A stretch of 64,000 nt of DNA, taken from CAZMZF01 sp964570765. GTDB taxonomy: Bacteria > Zixibacteria > MSB-5A5 > RBG-16-43-9. The stretch is from assembly GCA_964570765.1 (NCBI GenBank), contig CAZMZF010000002.1:62001-126000 (forward strand). The letters run 5' to 3'. The notes below the pieces were generated by a model. It saw only the letters and a program-made list of their open reading frames with translations, was not told the origin of the DNA and did no database searches. Each line of letters begins with the position of its first letter. Positions within the stretch are counted from its first letter, which is position 1. A program made the position numbers and the translations under genes. Of this stretch, positions 49,595 through 59,779 are shown one piece after another.

Positions 49595-50560
49595 ATGTTA
49601 AAAAAATTATCAAAAGTAGCGCTTCTGCTTCTGGTCCTGGCAGTTTTTCTTTTCCTCAGCTTAAGCTGGGCTGAAAAAACTACTAAAGATAAAAAACAAG
49701 GCTGGCTGGGGGTTTATCTGCAGGAGCTTAACTCTGAACTAAAGGAATCAATGGATTTAGATGAATCCACAGAGGGTGTCCTGATAAGTGGTGTGGTGGA
49801 GGATAGCCCGGCTGAAGAGGCTGGAGTGGAAGATGGAGATGTGATAATTTCTTTTAATGGTAAAAGGGTCTATTCAGTTGATAACCTCACCCGTTTGGTC
49901 AGGAAAGCTTCTCCCGGAACTGAAGTTGAACTGAAGATTGTCCGGGATGGGGAAAAGAAAAGCATAATGGTCACTCTGGGCGAGAGTTCTTCCTCAAGTA
50001 TGTATAACCCTTTTCCTGAGGGACTACAGATGGAGAAGAAAAAGGTATTTCCTTTTAAAATGAATATCTTTTCAGGTTTAAGGCTGGGGGTTTCCATTCA
50101 GGATTTAACTGATCAGTTAGGAGACTACTTTGGAGTTAAAAATGGAGAAGGTGTGCTGATTACTGAGGTGGAGAAGGAAAGCTCTGCCGAGAAAGCAGGG
50201 TTGAAAGCCGGGGATGTGATTGTGGAGGTTGATAATCGGAAAGTAAAAGATTCAGAGGATATAATGGAGATAGTCTCGGATAAGGAGAAAGGGGATAAAG
50301 TAGATCTGGAAATATTGAGGGAGAAAAGACCAATGAAATTCTCCCTTACAATGGAAGAAAAGGAGTGGTCAAATATCTCTTTACCGGAGATTGATAAGAT
50401 AAAAGTTTTTACGGAGAAACTTAAGACCCCTGAACCTCTTTTAGGGAAAGAATATCCTTCAGATGAGATAGAATTGAAAAGAGAACTGAAGGAGCTTAAG
50501 GCAGAACTGGAAGAGCTGAAGGGGGATTTAGAAAAGCTCAGAGAAGAGATGAAAAGATAA
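49595..50560 (+). CDS. Periplasmic double-PDZ protein
   Basis: A 321-residue exported protein (signal peptide to SLSWA, about residue 26) with two PDZ domains: residues 35-125 (GWLGVYLQEL, GVVEDSPAEEAGVEDGDVII) and 160-250 (RLGVSIQDL, VEKESSAEKAGLKAGDVIVE). There is no trypsin-like catalytic domain, so it is not a DegP/HtrA protease by itself. The final 30 residues are a Glu/Lys/Leu coiled coil (ELKRELKELKAELEELKGDL). It may be an adaptor or a regulator of envelope proteolysis. GGAGGTG precedes ATG. Family-level call only. Confidence 0.85.
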   Translation: MLKKLSKVALLLLVLAVFLFLSLSWAEKTTKDKKQGWLGVYLQELNSELKESMDLDESTEGVLISGVVEDSPAEEAGVEDGDVIISFNGKRVYSVDNLTRLVRKASPGTEVELKIVRDGEKKSIMVTLGESSSSSMYNPFPEGLQMEKKKVFPFKMNIFSGLRLGVSIQDLTDQLGDYFGVKNGEGVLITEVEKESSAEKAGLKAGDVIVEVDNRKVKDSEDIMEIVSDKEKGDKVDLEILREKRPMKFSLTMEEKEWSNISLPEIDKIKVFTEKLKTPEPLLGKEYPSDEIELKRELKELKAELEELKGDLEKLREEMKR

Positions 50561-50619
50561 AAATGAAAACTTGCTAGGTCAGAGTTCTCCTCAGATGGAT
50601 AGCAAGCACTGGAATGATG

Positions 50620-50647
50620 GTAGGGGCACGGCGTGCCGTGCCCCTAC
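50620..50647. repeat. GTAGRGRC-family palindrome
   Basis: GTAGGGGCACGGC/GCCGTGCCCCTAC, perfect, between convergent genes. Confidence 0.7.
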
Positions 50648-50675
50648 AGAATAATTTACAAAAGGTAAATAATTC

Positions 50676-53600
50676 TTATTCAAAAAATCTCAAGACCGTC
50701 TGTTTGACATCTTCTAAATTAAAAGGCTTGGCGATGCAAGGTCGGTTGGTATTTTCCAGGAAAGCCTGGGTTTCGGGATTGGCCAGGTCTCCGGTGGTGA
50801 AGATAATCTTTTCAGCTAATTTTTGGTTATGTTTCTCTACCTCCTGGAAAAACCTTCTACCATCAAAATCTGGCATCTTTATATCGGTTATCACCAGGTC
50901 ATAGTCGGTTTCCTTAACCTTGGATAATGCTATTCTTCCGTTAGATGCCACATCTACCTGATGTCCTTCCTGTTGCAGGGTATTCATAAGAATATCCAGA
51001 ATCGATTGCTCATCGTCTATCACTAAAATATTCTTGCTTTCTATCTTTCGTTTCAAAGGTTTAGGTTTTTCTTTTCTCTCAGTTTCACTTACACCCTCTT
51101 CTTTTAGTATGGGTAGCTCGATTATGAAAGTGGCACCCTGTCCCAGGGTACTTCGAGCATAGATCTTTCCACTATGTTGCTGAATTATCCCATAAGAGAT
51201 GCTCAAGCCCAAGCCGGTTCCTCTCCCGACTTCCTTGGTAGTAAAAAATGGCTCGAAGATCTTATGGAGATTCTCCTCCGGAATACCTGGACCAGTATCT
51301 TCAAAAGCTATCTGGATCATCTCTCCCAATTTTTGAGTAGTGATTTTGATTTCACCCTTACCTTTTGATTCCAGAATAGCTTGCTGGGCGTTGTTGAAAA
51401 TATTGAGAAATACCTGCTGAAGCTGGTAGAAATCAGCCATGGTTTTGGGCAACTGAGCATCGAAATCTTTATGCACCTGGATACTGCTGACTTTCAGGTC
51501 ATAAGCTCTTAACACGATGGTCTGTTCCAGGACGGTATTTATATCCAGGTATTTTTTCTCCGGCTTGTGTTTACGAGCGAAAGTGAGCAAATTATTAACT
51601 ATGTTTTTGGCACGGTCTGCCTCCTTACTGATCTTATTGAGATAATTCTGGGTTTTGTCGTTCAGATCATTTTGCATCAAAAGCAGCTGTGCATATCCCA
51701 TGACTCCGGCTAAGGGGTTATTAAGCTCATGGGCTACTCCTGAAACTAACTGTCCTACTGCAGCCATCTTCTCCGACTGGACCAATTGCTCCCTGAGCCT
51801 TTTCTGCTCAGTTATGTCTCTCAGCAGATAAACACTGCCAATGAATTCTCCCTGGGAGCTAAAACGCGGGAAAGCTGAACACAAAAATATTTCATTACTG
51901 CCTATGCTTTTGGTCTCCAGAGTAAAGGGTTTTTTAGAGATCATAGCTTGACGATGGGCACACTCCAGACAGGGTGTATCTGACTCAGGATGAAAGACCT
52001 GATAGCATTTTTTACCGATTATCCCTTCTGGCTGTTCACCTAATTTTTGAGCTAAGGTTCTGTTCACCCGGATGATTCTATATTCTGGATCGATCAAGCA
52101 GATCAGGTCAGTTATGGAATCAAAGGTCTGCTCCCATTCTTGTTTTCCCTTTAATACCTGGTGAAAAAGCTGTGCATTGACTATGGCAATTGCAGCTTGG
52201 TTAGTGATGTTTATCAAAAACTGCAGATCCTCTTCAGAAAAGGCATTTTTCTCGTAACTTGCCACCGCTAATACCCCTAACACTTTATCCCCGGACATCA
52301 TCGGTACTCCCATCCAGGAAGAGGAGATCTTTTCATTTCCAACCGTCTCGATCTTTATAGGCAATCTATGGATCTCGGATTCGGCATCGCAGATAAGCAA
52401 AGGCTTTTTAGTCTTGATTACATAACTTACCTTTCCCTCGCCTACGGGAGTAGTGGTCTTGGAGAAGCGTTTTCCGTCATCAATTAAGATCTCGAAATTC
52501 AACCTATCGTTTTTTTCATCATGTAAAGCCACATAATAAGAAGGGGTATTTATCACTAAGGTTAATTGCTGATATATGTGTTCTAAAAGCCGGTCTAAAT
52601 CCAGGGTAGAGTTCACTACTCGGCCTACTTCATTTAAGACCGAAAGCTCTTGAATTTTCTTTTCGCTGTTAGCATAGAGCCTGGCGTTTTCTAAGGCTAC
52701 AGCAGCCTGATTGGCAATGGATTGAAGAAGTTGTAGATCTTCATCTTCGAAGAAATCGATTTTGTTGCTCTGGACATCTAAAACCCCCAAAATTTTACCC
52801 TGCAATTCGATCGGAACGGCTAATTCAGATCTGGTGTCCTTTAATCCCTCAAAATAATAATAGCGTGGATCAGAGTGCACGTCTCTTACTAACAACGGCT
52901 GGTTATTTTCCACCACCCAACCTATGATACTTTTTTCTTTTAAATCTAAGTAGTGATTATGTGAACTATGTTTCCCTTTGTCCTCCTCATATACAGATTT
53001 TATAATGAACTTGTCCTTTTGAATTAAGCCGATAGTCACACTATAGTAACTCAATTCTGAGTAAAGCAAATTGATAACCTCTTCCAAAACCTTCTCAATT
53101 TCCAGGATAGAGGTGATCTTTAAACCGATCTGGTTGATAACCCTTAGACGTCTGGCTTTGTTGGTCTCCTTTAGATATAACTGAACATTTTCAATCCCGA
53201 CCCCGACCTGGTTGGCAATAGAAGAGAGAAGATCAATATTCTCTTCAGTAAAATGGTTAGGTTCCACGCTTGCCAGGACCATTAATCCTATTAAGTTCTC
53301 CTTGGATTTTAAAGGGATACAGAGATAAGTTTGAATTCCCAGGTCTTTTGCCTCCGAGGAGATGAAATCATTTAACTCAGCCAGAGGATTGTTTTTTAAC
53401 CACTTCAGTGGCTCAAGAAACTTTTTCGCCCAGGGCTCATCAATATTCGCCACTCTTTTCTTATCATACATATAAGATTCGAGACCTAAAAATGCCTCCA
53501 GAACCAGCCGGTTATTTTTTATGATATGAATTCCTGCATAATCAGCTTTGGTGATTTGTTTAATGATCCTGACGGTATCATAATAAATCAATTTAAGGTC

Positions 53601-54311
53601 CATGGTCTGACTGATGGTGGAGATAACCGAGTTAATGGCTGAGAGCTCGTGGACTTTTTTCTGGAGCTTCTCATCAGTTAACTCAAATAACTGGGCATTC
53701 TCTATAGCGGTGGCGGCCTGGTTGGCAAAAATCTCTAAAAGCTCGGTTTGATCTGGAGTGAACATCCCGGCGATAGTTCTATTCTCTAAATAGATTAAGC
53801 CTAAGAGCTTCTGTTTTCTTTTCAGGGGGACGCAGAGGATCGATTTTAATTGTAAATCTAAAATACTGTGTTGATTCTTGAATTTTTCGTCCTGTGAGGC
53901 GTTCTGTAAGAAAACTGTTTTCTGGGTTTCCATTGCCTCGCGGATCACGCTTCGGCTTATCTCAAACTCGGCGCTTTCGATCTCCTCTTTAGCCAGATTA
54001 TGAGCCACTTTGAACTCTAAACCGCCATCATCTTTTAAGGAGATCAGATAACCGTATTCTGCTTTGGTCATCTCTATGACCTGGTCCATAACATAGCTTA
54101 AAAGTCGCTCCAGCTTTAAATTGGAATTCATAGCATTACTGATCTCTAAAAGCTGGCGCAGGGATTGGTCCTGGAAATGACTCTGTCTGGCTTTATCCAG
54201 CTCGATGGCTCCAATTTCTGCTTCCTCTAAGTCGTTCTCCATTGATCTGAAGACTTCGGCGCCTTCATAAGAGGAGGAGGTACTTTTCTTTTTCAAGTCT
54301 GAGGTGATCAT
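50676..54311 (-). CDS. Multi-GAF, PAS hybrid histidine kinase with C-terminal receiver
   Basis: A 1211-residue soluble sensor kinase with no membrane segments. There are four GAF domains (about residues 46-210, 225-385, 395-550, 565-725), each introduced by a helical LxxLxEIxxxxxSxLxLxxLL-type segment. A PAS domain (735-850; DSITDLICLIDPEYRIIRVN) contains CLECAHRQ, a possible metal or redox site. HisKA (865-930) has VGQLVSGVAHELNNPLAGVMG; HATPase has DTGPGIPEENLHKIFEPFF and GRGTGLGLSI. A receiver (1095-1211) has Asp in LVITDIKMPD. It lies 32 bases downstream of the Ser/Thr kinase gene and is probably its partner. Confidence 0.93.
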   Translation of the reverse strand: MITSDLKKKSTSSSYEGAEVFRSMENDLEEAEIGAIELDKARQSHFQDQSLRQLLEISNAMNSNLKLERLLSYVMDQVIEMTKAEYGYLISLKDDGGLEFKVAHNLAKEEIESAEFEISRSVIREAMETQKTVFLQNASQDEKFKNQHSILDLQLKSILCVPLKRKQKLLGLIYLENRTIAGMFTPDQTELLEIFANQAATAIENAQLFELTDEKLQKKVHELSAINSVISTISQTMDLKLIYYDTVRIIKQITKADYAGIHIIKNNRLVLEAFLGLESYMYDKKRVANIDEPWAKKFLEPLKWLKNNPLAELNDFISSEAKDLGIQTYLCIPLKSKENLIGLMVLASVEPNHFTEENIDLLSSIANQVGVGIENVQLYLKETNKARRLRVINQIGLKITSILEIEKVLEEVINLLYSELSYYSVTIGLIQKDKFIIKSVYEEDKGKHSSHNHYLDLKEKSIIGWVVENNQPLLVRDVHSDPRYYYFEGLKDTRSELAVPIELQGKILGVLDVQSNKIDFFEDEDLQLLQSIANQAAVALENARLYANSEKKIQELSVLNEVGRVVNSTLDLDRLLEHIYQQLTLVINTPSYYVALHDEKNDRLNFEILIDDGKRFSKTTTPVGEGKVSYVIKTKKPLLICDAESEIHRLPIKIETVGNEKISSSWMGVPMMSGDKVLGVLAVASYEKNAFSEEDLQFLINITNQAAIAIVNAQLFHQVLKGKQEWEQTFDSITDLICLIDPEYRIIRVNRTLAQKLGEQPEGIIGKKCYQVFHPESDTPCLECAHRQAMISKKPFTLETKSIGSNEIFLCSAFPRFSSQGEFIGSVYLLRDITEQKRLREQLVQSEKMAAVGQLVSGVAHELNNPLAGVMGYAQLLLMQNDLNDKTQNYLNKISKEADRAKNIVNNLLTFARKHKPEKKYLDINTVLEQTIVLRAYDLKVSSIQVHKDFDAQLPKTMADFYQLQQVFLNIFNNAQQAILESKGKGEIKITTQKLGEMIQIAFEDTGPGIPEENLHKIFEPFFTTKEVGRGTGLGLSISYGIIQQHSGKIYARSTLGQGATFIIELPILKEEGVSETERKEKPKPLKRKIESKNILVIDDEQSILDILMNTLQQEGHQVDVASNGRIALSKVKETDYDLVITDIKMPDFDGRRFFQEVEKHNQKLAEKIIFTTGDLANPETQAFLENTNRPCIAKPFNLEDVKQTVLRFFE

Positions 54312-54343
54312 TAGAAAAACCTCATATTTTTTTAATAGGATCT

Positions 54344-57300
54344 TTAAGCCACTCCCACTAAAGCCCTACTATGAGTTTTGATTTCTTCTTTCAGGCGAGA
54401 GGTATCTTTCCTTAGCTGAATTTTCTTGGGCTCTGAAAGATATGAGCTGCGGAATTGTTCCGGCACCTTGGCATAGATCTCCCTGAGAACGTTTACCGCT
54501 TTTTTATAAAATTTTATAGATTGGGTGTATCTTTGCTGAGACTGATATAGATTGCCCAAGCTGGCTAAAATCTCCCATTGCAGTTCTGGTTTCTGCAGTG
54601 ATTCAGCTTTATCCAGGGCAGTTTTCAGGTCTTTTTCGATTTCCTCATAAGAGAAATCTTCCTGATCCCAGTTTGAGTTCTTAGCTTTAAGCTTACCCCT
54701 ACCCTGAAGGAGAAGGGTGGAAAGGATAAGGCCGACGTCCTGAGACTCCTCTGAAAGCTTGAGGGCATTTTTTATTAGCTCAAAAGCCAGGGAATAGTTT
54801 CCGGTTTCCAAGTTAAGCTCTGCCCAGGATTTTAAACCTTCAGCTTCTCCAGGTTTACTATTTAATTCCTGATAGATTTTGATGGCTTTCTGCAAATACC
54901 TCTCTGATTTAAACCATTCACCTTTGATCCGATAGATGTCACCCAAAAGGTTAAAGGTGCCCGCTTTTCCAAAAGAATCTTTTAATTTACATTTTAAAGT
55001 ATAACTTTTATGTGAACATTCTATGGCTTTGTCCAGCTCATTTAAAAACTGATAGATACATCCCTGGTTATGAGCGTTGATTGAAGTATTCCAGACTGCC
55101 CCTACCTTCTCAGACATCTCCATACATTTCTGGTTATGCTCTAAAGCTGAGCGATAATCTGCCTGATCTAAACTGATATTGGCTATGTTGCTCAAGGGGA
55201 TGATAACTGAGGAGCGTGCTCCAATGCGGGAATAAATAGAAGCGCTCCTTTTATAGTTTCGTAAGGCTTCGGCAAAGCTTCCTTTTTTGTAATAGGCATT
55301 TCCTAAGTTATTGTAGGAGCCGGCCATGGCATTGGTGTCTCCCATTTTCTCGCGCAAAGAAAGGCTTTTCTGGTAATATTCGATAGCCTGATCGTAACTG
55401 CCTCGATCGAAAGAGATGTTGCCCAAGTTATTGTAAGGAGAAGAAATCTCCTGCTCATCTTTTATTTTCTGAAAGATTTCAATACTTTTCCGATAATATT
55501 CGCTTGCCTGATCATATTTACCCTGATACCAGTGAACCACCCCGGTAGCATTAAAGAGTTTTCCAACCTCTTTCTGGGAAGCGTGGTCATTTTTATCTTC
55601 TAAGATTTTAAGGGCTTTTTCGTAAAATCCTTTAGCCGGATCGAACTCCCCTTTACGACTATGTACAAATCCGGAATCATAACAGAGACGAGCCATCTCC
55701 CAGGTGTTCTCTTCTGGTTCAAGATACTGCATACCTTTTTTCAGATGTTCTAAAGCCAGATCATATTCTCCTTTTTTCTCATAGATCATCCCGATTTTTT
55801 CATAGGCCCTGGCTTTTTTCCTGGGTTCAGGACAGATCTTAACCCATTCTTCAAATTTTTGAATGGCCAGGTCGTATTTGCCCAGGAGCTGGTAGAGCTC
55901 GACGATGTTCTCGAATACTTTCGATTCAACCTTATAATTATTTTTCTTGGCTAAAAGGAGAAGGGCATTCTCGAAGAATTTGATTGCCTCATTATTAGCA
56001 TATATTTTCTGGCTGCGTCTGCCAGCTAAAAGGGAATAGCTCAAAGCTCTTTTTTCATCCGGAGAGCATTTGAAATGGTAGGCTAATTCCTCGGAATGGG
56101 CTTTTCGATTAGATCTATAGAAATCTTCTAAAAAAGATCCCAGGGTTTGGTGCAACTCCTTCCTTAATTCCGAATCCATCTCTTCGTAGATCACATCCCG
56201 AAGCTGTGCATTGGTGAAGGAATAAACCCCGGTTTCTCTTTTGTGATCAAGTTCTACGATTTCCATTTTCTGTAAAGCCTTCAGTCCTGAAGTTAATCCA
56301 TCTTTAAACTGGCTTACTGCTTTCTGCAAAAGTTCAGTTTCGATTGGTCGATTGAAAACCGCTAAACATTGCGCAACCCTTAAAAGGGAAGGCTCTAATT
56401 TCTTAATCCTTTCGGAGAGGATCCCTTTCATCGTCCTGGGGATCTTTAACTCTGAGAAATCGAACTTCTCTAAGGACCAGAGAAGGTCTTTTCTGGAAAA
56501 GGACTTCTTCTCTAATATAGCTTTCATTACCTCCTGCAGGAAAAATGGATTTCCTCCGGTGAGCTCTTTTATTTTCTGAATGAAACCGGAGGGGAGGGTT
56601 TCCGTCCCCAGCATGGATTTGAGAAGCTCTTCTATCTCCTGAAGTTCAAAAGGCTCCAGACAGATCTCGTTGAGAAGTCCTTCAGCTTTAAGCTCCTGGT
56701 ATTCGTTCTCAAAAAGAGTAGTTTCTTTTTCTTCTCCTTTTTCAGCATCCTGATAGCTTCCCAGGATCAATAGGGGATATCCTTTGATATTCCGGAAGAT
56801 ATAGCTTAAAAGCTCAAGGCTGGACTGATCAGCTAAATGGAGATCGTCGAAGCTGAAGACCGAAAGGGTGGATTCGCTGAACTCTAAAAAGAGCTGAGTG
56901 ACCGCATCGTAAAGTTTGAGCTTTTCCTGTTCAGGATTGAGTCTGGTCAGCTCGGTTCTGGATTCGGATTGGAATGATTCCGGAATAAGTTTCTGTAGAA
57001 TCCAGCTATATCTCTTTAAAGAGCTATCCTCAAATAAAGGATATACCTGTTTCAAGATCTCTTTGATCGGCTGGTAAGGGGTGCTGCTTTCGGAGGTGAC
57101 TTTTACAGAGAAGTAGTGTAGCTTATTTAGCTGGATCTGATATTTGAATTCGTTGAGAAGGCGGGTTTTTCCTATACCGCTTCTCCCCCGAACTAAAATG
57201 AAACCACCTTTCTTGTCTTTAAGTAATTTCTGTAGATGTTCCTGAAATGAAGAACGTTCTTTTTGTCTTCCGATGAGCTTACCGCTTAATAGATAGTCTT

Positions 57301-58147
57301 TCTCTGTAGCCGGTATATCGATCTGGAAATCTTTCTGAGCTAAATTATTTAAAGCTTCGATGATCTCGTTGGCACTCTGGTAACGGTTCTCAGGATTTTT
57401 GGAAAGCAGTCTCAGGATGATAGTCTGGAGTGGGTCCGAGATATCGGATTTAATCCTCTGCGGCGGTGTGGGATCCTGTTCTATCTGATTTTTCAAAATC
57501 TCTACTGGGCTTTTTCCATCGAAAGGTAGCTTTCGGGTTGAAACCTGATAAAGCACAACTCCTAAGGAGTATAGATCTGAAAGACGAGACGAAGGTTTTC
57601 CTGAGGCGATTTCCGGAGCAATGTAGTGCGCAGTACCCTTGATTTTGCCCGGGGTAGGTTTTTCCTCAGCCAGGCCAAAGTCCATAAGTTTTGCCAGATA
57701 CTTTCCTTTACCCGGATTTTGGATGAGGATATTCTCTGGCTTTAGGTCGTTATGCAGAAAACCCCTTAAATGGACATATTCCAAAGCCCTGCAGACTTGA
57801 ACGATTAGCTCGTACAGCTCTTCACAAGATAGGTTCTCAGAAGCTTCAAAGAAATCTTTACCTTCAACATATTCCAGGGTGAAAAAAAATTCTTCCTCTC
57901 TGGAAGAAGAGCCTCGAATTATTCCAAAATCATAAACTTCAGCCAGATTGGGATGGTGTAACTCGGTCAGTGATTTAAACTCATTTTTAAATCTTTCTAA
58001 AGCGGGAAGTTTCTGTTGCTCAGCTTTGATGGTCTTGAGGGCGATCTTTTTATTATTCTCTAAACTATCCTCTGCTAAAAAAACTGATCCCATCCCCCCT
58101 TCCCCTAACTTCCTTACAATCCTGTATCGATTATTGATAACCTCCAT
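54344..58147 (-). CDS. Ser/Thr kinase-AAA ATPase-TPR signalling protein
   Basis: A 1267-residue cytosolic protein. Residues 8-265 are a Hanks-type kinase: GEGGMGSVFLAE, ALKTIKA (Lys), LHNDLKPEN (HRD-Arg replaced by Asn), LMDFGLAE and HYIAPEIASG. About 290-560 is a STAND-like ATPase with P-loop RGRSGIGKTRLLNEF and LSVFSFDDLHLADQSS (Walker B). Residues 680-1240 are at least ten TPR units (YDLAIQKFEEW, GEYDLALEHLKKG, YDQASEYYRKS and so on). This resembles the kinase-ATPase part of large cyanobacterial/myxobacterial multi-kinases, where GAF and histidine kinase modules are on the same polypeptide. Here those modules are encoded by the next gene (50,676-54,311). Confidence 0.92.
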   Translation of the reverse strand: MEVINNRYRIVRKLGEGGMGSVFLAEDSLENNKKIALKTIKAEQQKLPALERFKNEFKSLTELHHPNLAEVYDFGIIRGSSSREEEFFFTLEYVEGKDFFEASENLSCEELYELIVQVCRALEYVHLRGFLHNDLKPENILIQNPGKGKYLAKLMDFGLAEEKPTPGKIKGTAHYIAPEIASGKPSSRLSDLYSLGVVLYQVSTRKLPFDGKSPVEILKNQIEQDPTPPQRIKSDISDPLQTIILRLLSKNPENRYQSANEIIEALNNLAQKDFQIDIPATEKDYLLSGKLIGRQKERSSFQEHLQKLLKDKKGGFILVRGRSGIGKTRLLNEFKYQIQLNKLHYFSVKVTSESSTPYQPIKEILKQVYPLFEDSSLKRYSWILQKLIPESFQSESRTELTRLNPEQEKLKLYDAVTQLFLEFSESTLSVFSFDDLHLADQSSLELLSYIFRNIKGYPLLILGSYQDAEKGEEKETTLFENEYQELKAEGLLNEICLEPFELQEIEELLKSMLGTETLPSGFIQKIKELTGGNPFFLQEVMKAILEKKSFSRKDLLWSLEKFDFSELKIPRTMKGILSERIKKLEPSLLRVAQCLAVFNRPIETELLQKAVSQFKDGLTSGLKALQKMEIVELDHKRETGVYSFTNAQLRDVIYEEMDSELRKELHQTLGSFLEDFYRSNRKAHSEELAYHFKCSPDEKRALSYSLLAGRRSQKIYANNEAIKFFENALLLLAKKNNYKVESKVFENIVELYQLLGKYDLAIQKFEEWVKICPEPRKKARAYEKIGMIYEKKGEYDLALEHLKKGMQYLEPEENTWEMARLCYDSGFVHSRKGEFDPAKGFYEKALKILEDKNDHASQKEVGKLFNATGVVHWYQGKYDQASEYYRKSIEIFQKIKDEQEISSPYNNLGNISFDRGSYDQAIEYYQKSLSLREKMGDTNAMAGSYNNLGNAYYKKGSFAEALRNYKRSASIYSRIGARSSVIIPLSNIANISLDQADYRSALEHNQKCMEMSEKVGAVWNTSINAHNQGCIYQFLNELDKAIECSHKSYTLKCKLKDSFGKAGTFNLLGDIYRIKGEWFKSERYLQKAIKIYQELNSKPGEAEGLKSWAELNLETGNYSLAFELIKNALKLSEESQDVGLILSTLLLQGRGKLKAKNSNWDQEDFSYEEIEKDLKTALDKAESLQKPELQWEILASLGNLYQSQQRYTQSIKFYKKAVNVLREIYAKVPEQFRSSYLSEPKKIQLRKDTSRLKEEIKTHSRALVGVA

Positions 58148-58389
58148 GGGAGTTTACATCCTTTGTTTGAGAACCTTAAGACCGCTTTAATTCTTTTTTT
58201 CATTATCGACAGACTTGACCTAAAATTTAATCTGGATAGTCTATATCGATAAAGGGGAGACTGATTTTATGGATATTTATTGAAGAATAGAGGTGAGGAG
58301 TAAGACGTGAGACGGTAGATGTGAGATGAAAAATGAATAATATAAGATCAAAGTATGTAATGTAAATAGTTTAAGAACCTAATAAATTC

Positions 58390-59154
58390 TTATCCTATCA
58401 GGACTGCTCCTCCATTTACATTTATAATTTCACCGGTGATGAATGTGGCTAAGTCGGAAGCCAAGAATAAGATGGCTCCCGCAATTTCTTCGGGCTGAGC
58501 GGCCCTCCCCAGAGGGATTTGATTTAAAATCCACTTCCTATCTTTTCCAATCAGTGAGCGGTGACTCATATCAGTATCTACCCAGCCCGGGGCGACACAA
58601 TTTACTCGTATATTATATGATGCTAACTCAGTTGAAAGTGATTTTGTCAGACTTATAACAGCTCCTTTGGAAGCGGCATAGTGGGAATGATAAGCCTCGC
58701 CTCTTTGCCCGGCAGTAGAAGAGATATTAATGATATTGCCGCCGCTTTGCTTTTTCATAAGAGGGACTACTTTAGTTGTCAGATAGAAGACGCTCTCCAA
58801 ATTCACCCTTAAGGTTTCCTTTAGTTGAGTCTGGCTCATTTTATCTATGGGTGCATATTTCCAGATCCCGGCATTATTTATCAAGATGTCGATTTTGCCA
58901 AATTTTTTGAAAGCAAAATCGACCATCTTCTCGCACTGAGTTTTTGAAGATAGGTCTGCTCTAAAAATTTCAGCTTGAACTCCTGAAGCTTTTGCCTTAG
59001 ATGCAGTCTTTCCCGCCTCTTTTTTATTTCTGAAATAGTTTATTATAAGATCAGAGCCGGCTTGGGCAAAAAGAAGGGCGGTGGCTTTTCCTATTCCCCT
59101 GGATGCTCCGGTGATTAAGGTTACCTTTCCCTTTAGGTTGAGAGTCATAGTCAT
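58390..59154 (-). CDS. SDR-family reductase, FabG-like
   Basis: A 254-residue classical short-chain dehydrogenase. Start set at ATG 59,154 (MTMTLNLKGKV) with AAAGGAG upstream. The NAD(P) loop is TGASRGIG, then ADLSSKTQ, ILINNAGIWK, the active-site Ser in NIISSTAG and YAASKGAVISLTKSL (Tyr-xxx-Lys), ending TGEIINVNGGAVLIG. It best matches 3-oxoacyl-ACP reductase-like enzymes, but related sugar and steroid reductases share these motifs, so the substrate is open. Monocistronic, with only palindromic repeats upstream. Confidence 0.88.
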   Translation of the reverse strand: MTMTLNLKGKVTLITGASRGIGKATALLFAQAGSDLIINYFRNKKEAGKTASKAKASGVQAEIFRADLSSKTQCEKMVDFAFKKFGKIDILINNAGIWKYAPIDKMSQTQLKETLRVNLESVFYLTTKVVPLMKKQSGGNIINISSTAGQRGEAYHSHYAASKGAVISLTKSLSTELASYNIRVNCVAPGWVDTDMSHRSLIGKDRKWILNQIPLGRAAQPEEIAGAILFLASDLATFITGEIINVNGGAVLIG

Positions 59155-59184
59155 TTTGAACTCCTTTGTTTTTTTAACCAAGAT

Positions 59185-59645
59185 AAAAGAGGTGTAGGGG
59201 TGGAGCTTGTCTCCACCCGCAACTACCAGGGAGGAGATGAACTCCGCCCCTACGAAGGTTATCTAAGATAAAAGTTTGTGAAAAGATTGCAAGTTAAAAA
59301 GCAGATTGAGATTGATAAATCCATATTGAGAGCAGCATGTGGGCTATACACCCTCAAACGAGTTTGAGGGTGCCACCCTGAAATGAGAAAAAAGTAGAGT
59401 GCCATCCCCAAACTTGCTTTGGGGATGCCCTTGCGTCGTCACTCCTGTGAGGACGCTCATACTTTTGTTGAGATGCATCGTATGCATCTCTATGTTTTTT
59501 GTGCAGAATAATATCAGGTGTTTGTAGAGACGCATAGCTAAGCGTCTCTACTTATTTTATATTCTTCGTTACCAAGGAGTGGCAATGCTACCACTGGACT
59601 TTTTTAACCTCACCCTTGATCCCTCTCCTTAAAAGGAGAGGGAAG
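59185..59645. repeat. Palindrome-rich intergenic region
   Basis: Elements include GTAGGGGTGGAGCTTGTCTC with partner near 59,230-59,255, CCCTCAAACGAGTTTGAGGG (59,351-59,370), CATCCCCAAAC ... GGGGATG (59,403-59,428), GAGATGCATC/GATGCATCTC (59,470-59,490), and GTAGAGACGC/GCGTCTCTAC (59,524-59,551). No gene is supported. Confidence 0.65.
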
Positions 59646-59654
59646 AGTTTGTCC

Positions 59655-59684
59655 TTGACAAATTTCCACTTTTTTTGATATAAT
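59655..59684 (+). promoter_or_regulatory. Promoter of amidohydrolase gene
   Basis: TTGACA (59,655-59,660), 18-base spacer, TATAAT (59,679-59,684). A GTAGGGGC palindrome (59,735-59,761) lies in the leader. Confidence 0.75.
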
Positions 59685-59734
59685 TATTAAGTTGCGTAGG
59701 GACAGGGCTTGTCCCTGTCTAATGTTTGTTTTAT

Positions 59735-59761
59735 GTAGGGGCGAGGTGACCTCGCCCCTAC
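59735..59761. repeat. GTAGRGRC-family palindrome in the amidohydrolase leader
   Basis: GTAGGGGCGAGGT/ACCTCGCCCCTAC, 18 bases upstream of the ATG; it would fold as a hairpin in the leader and may affect translation. Confidence 0.65.
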
Positions 59762-59779
59762 AGCAAAAAATAAGAATAT

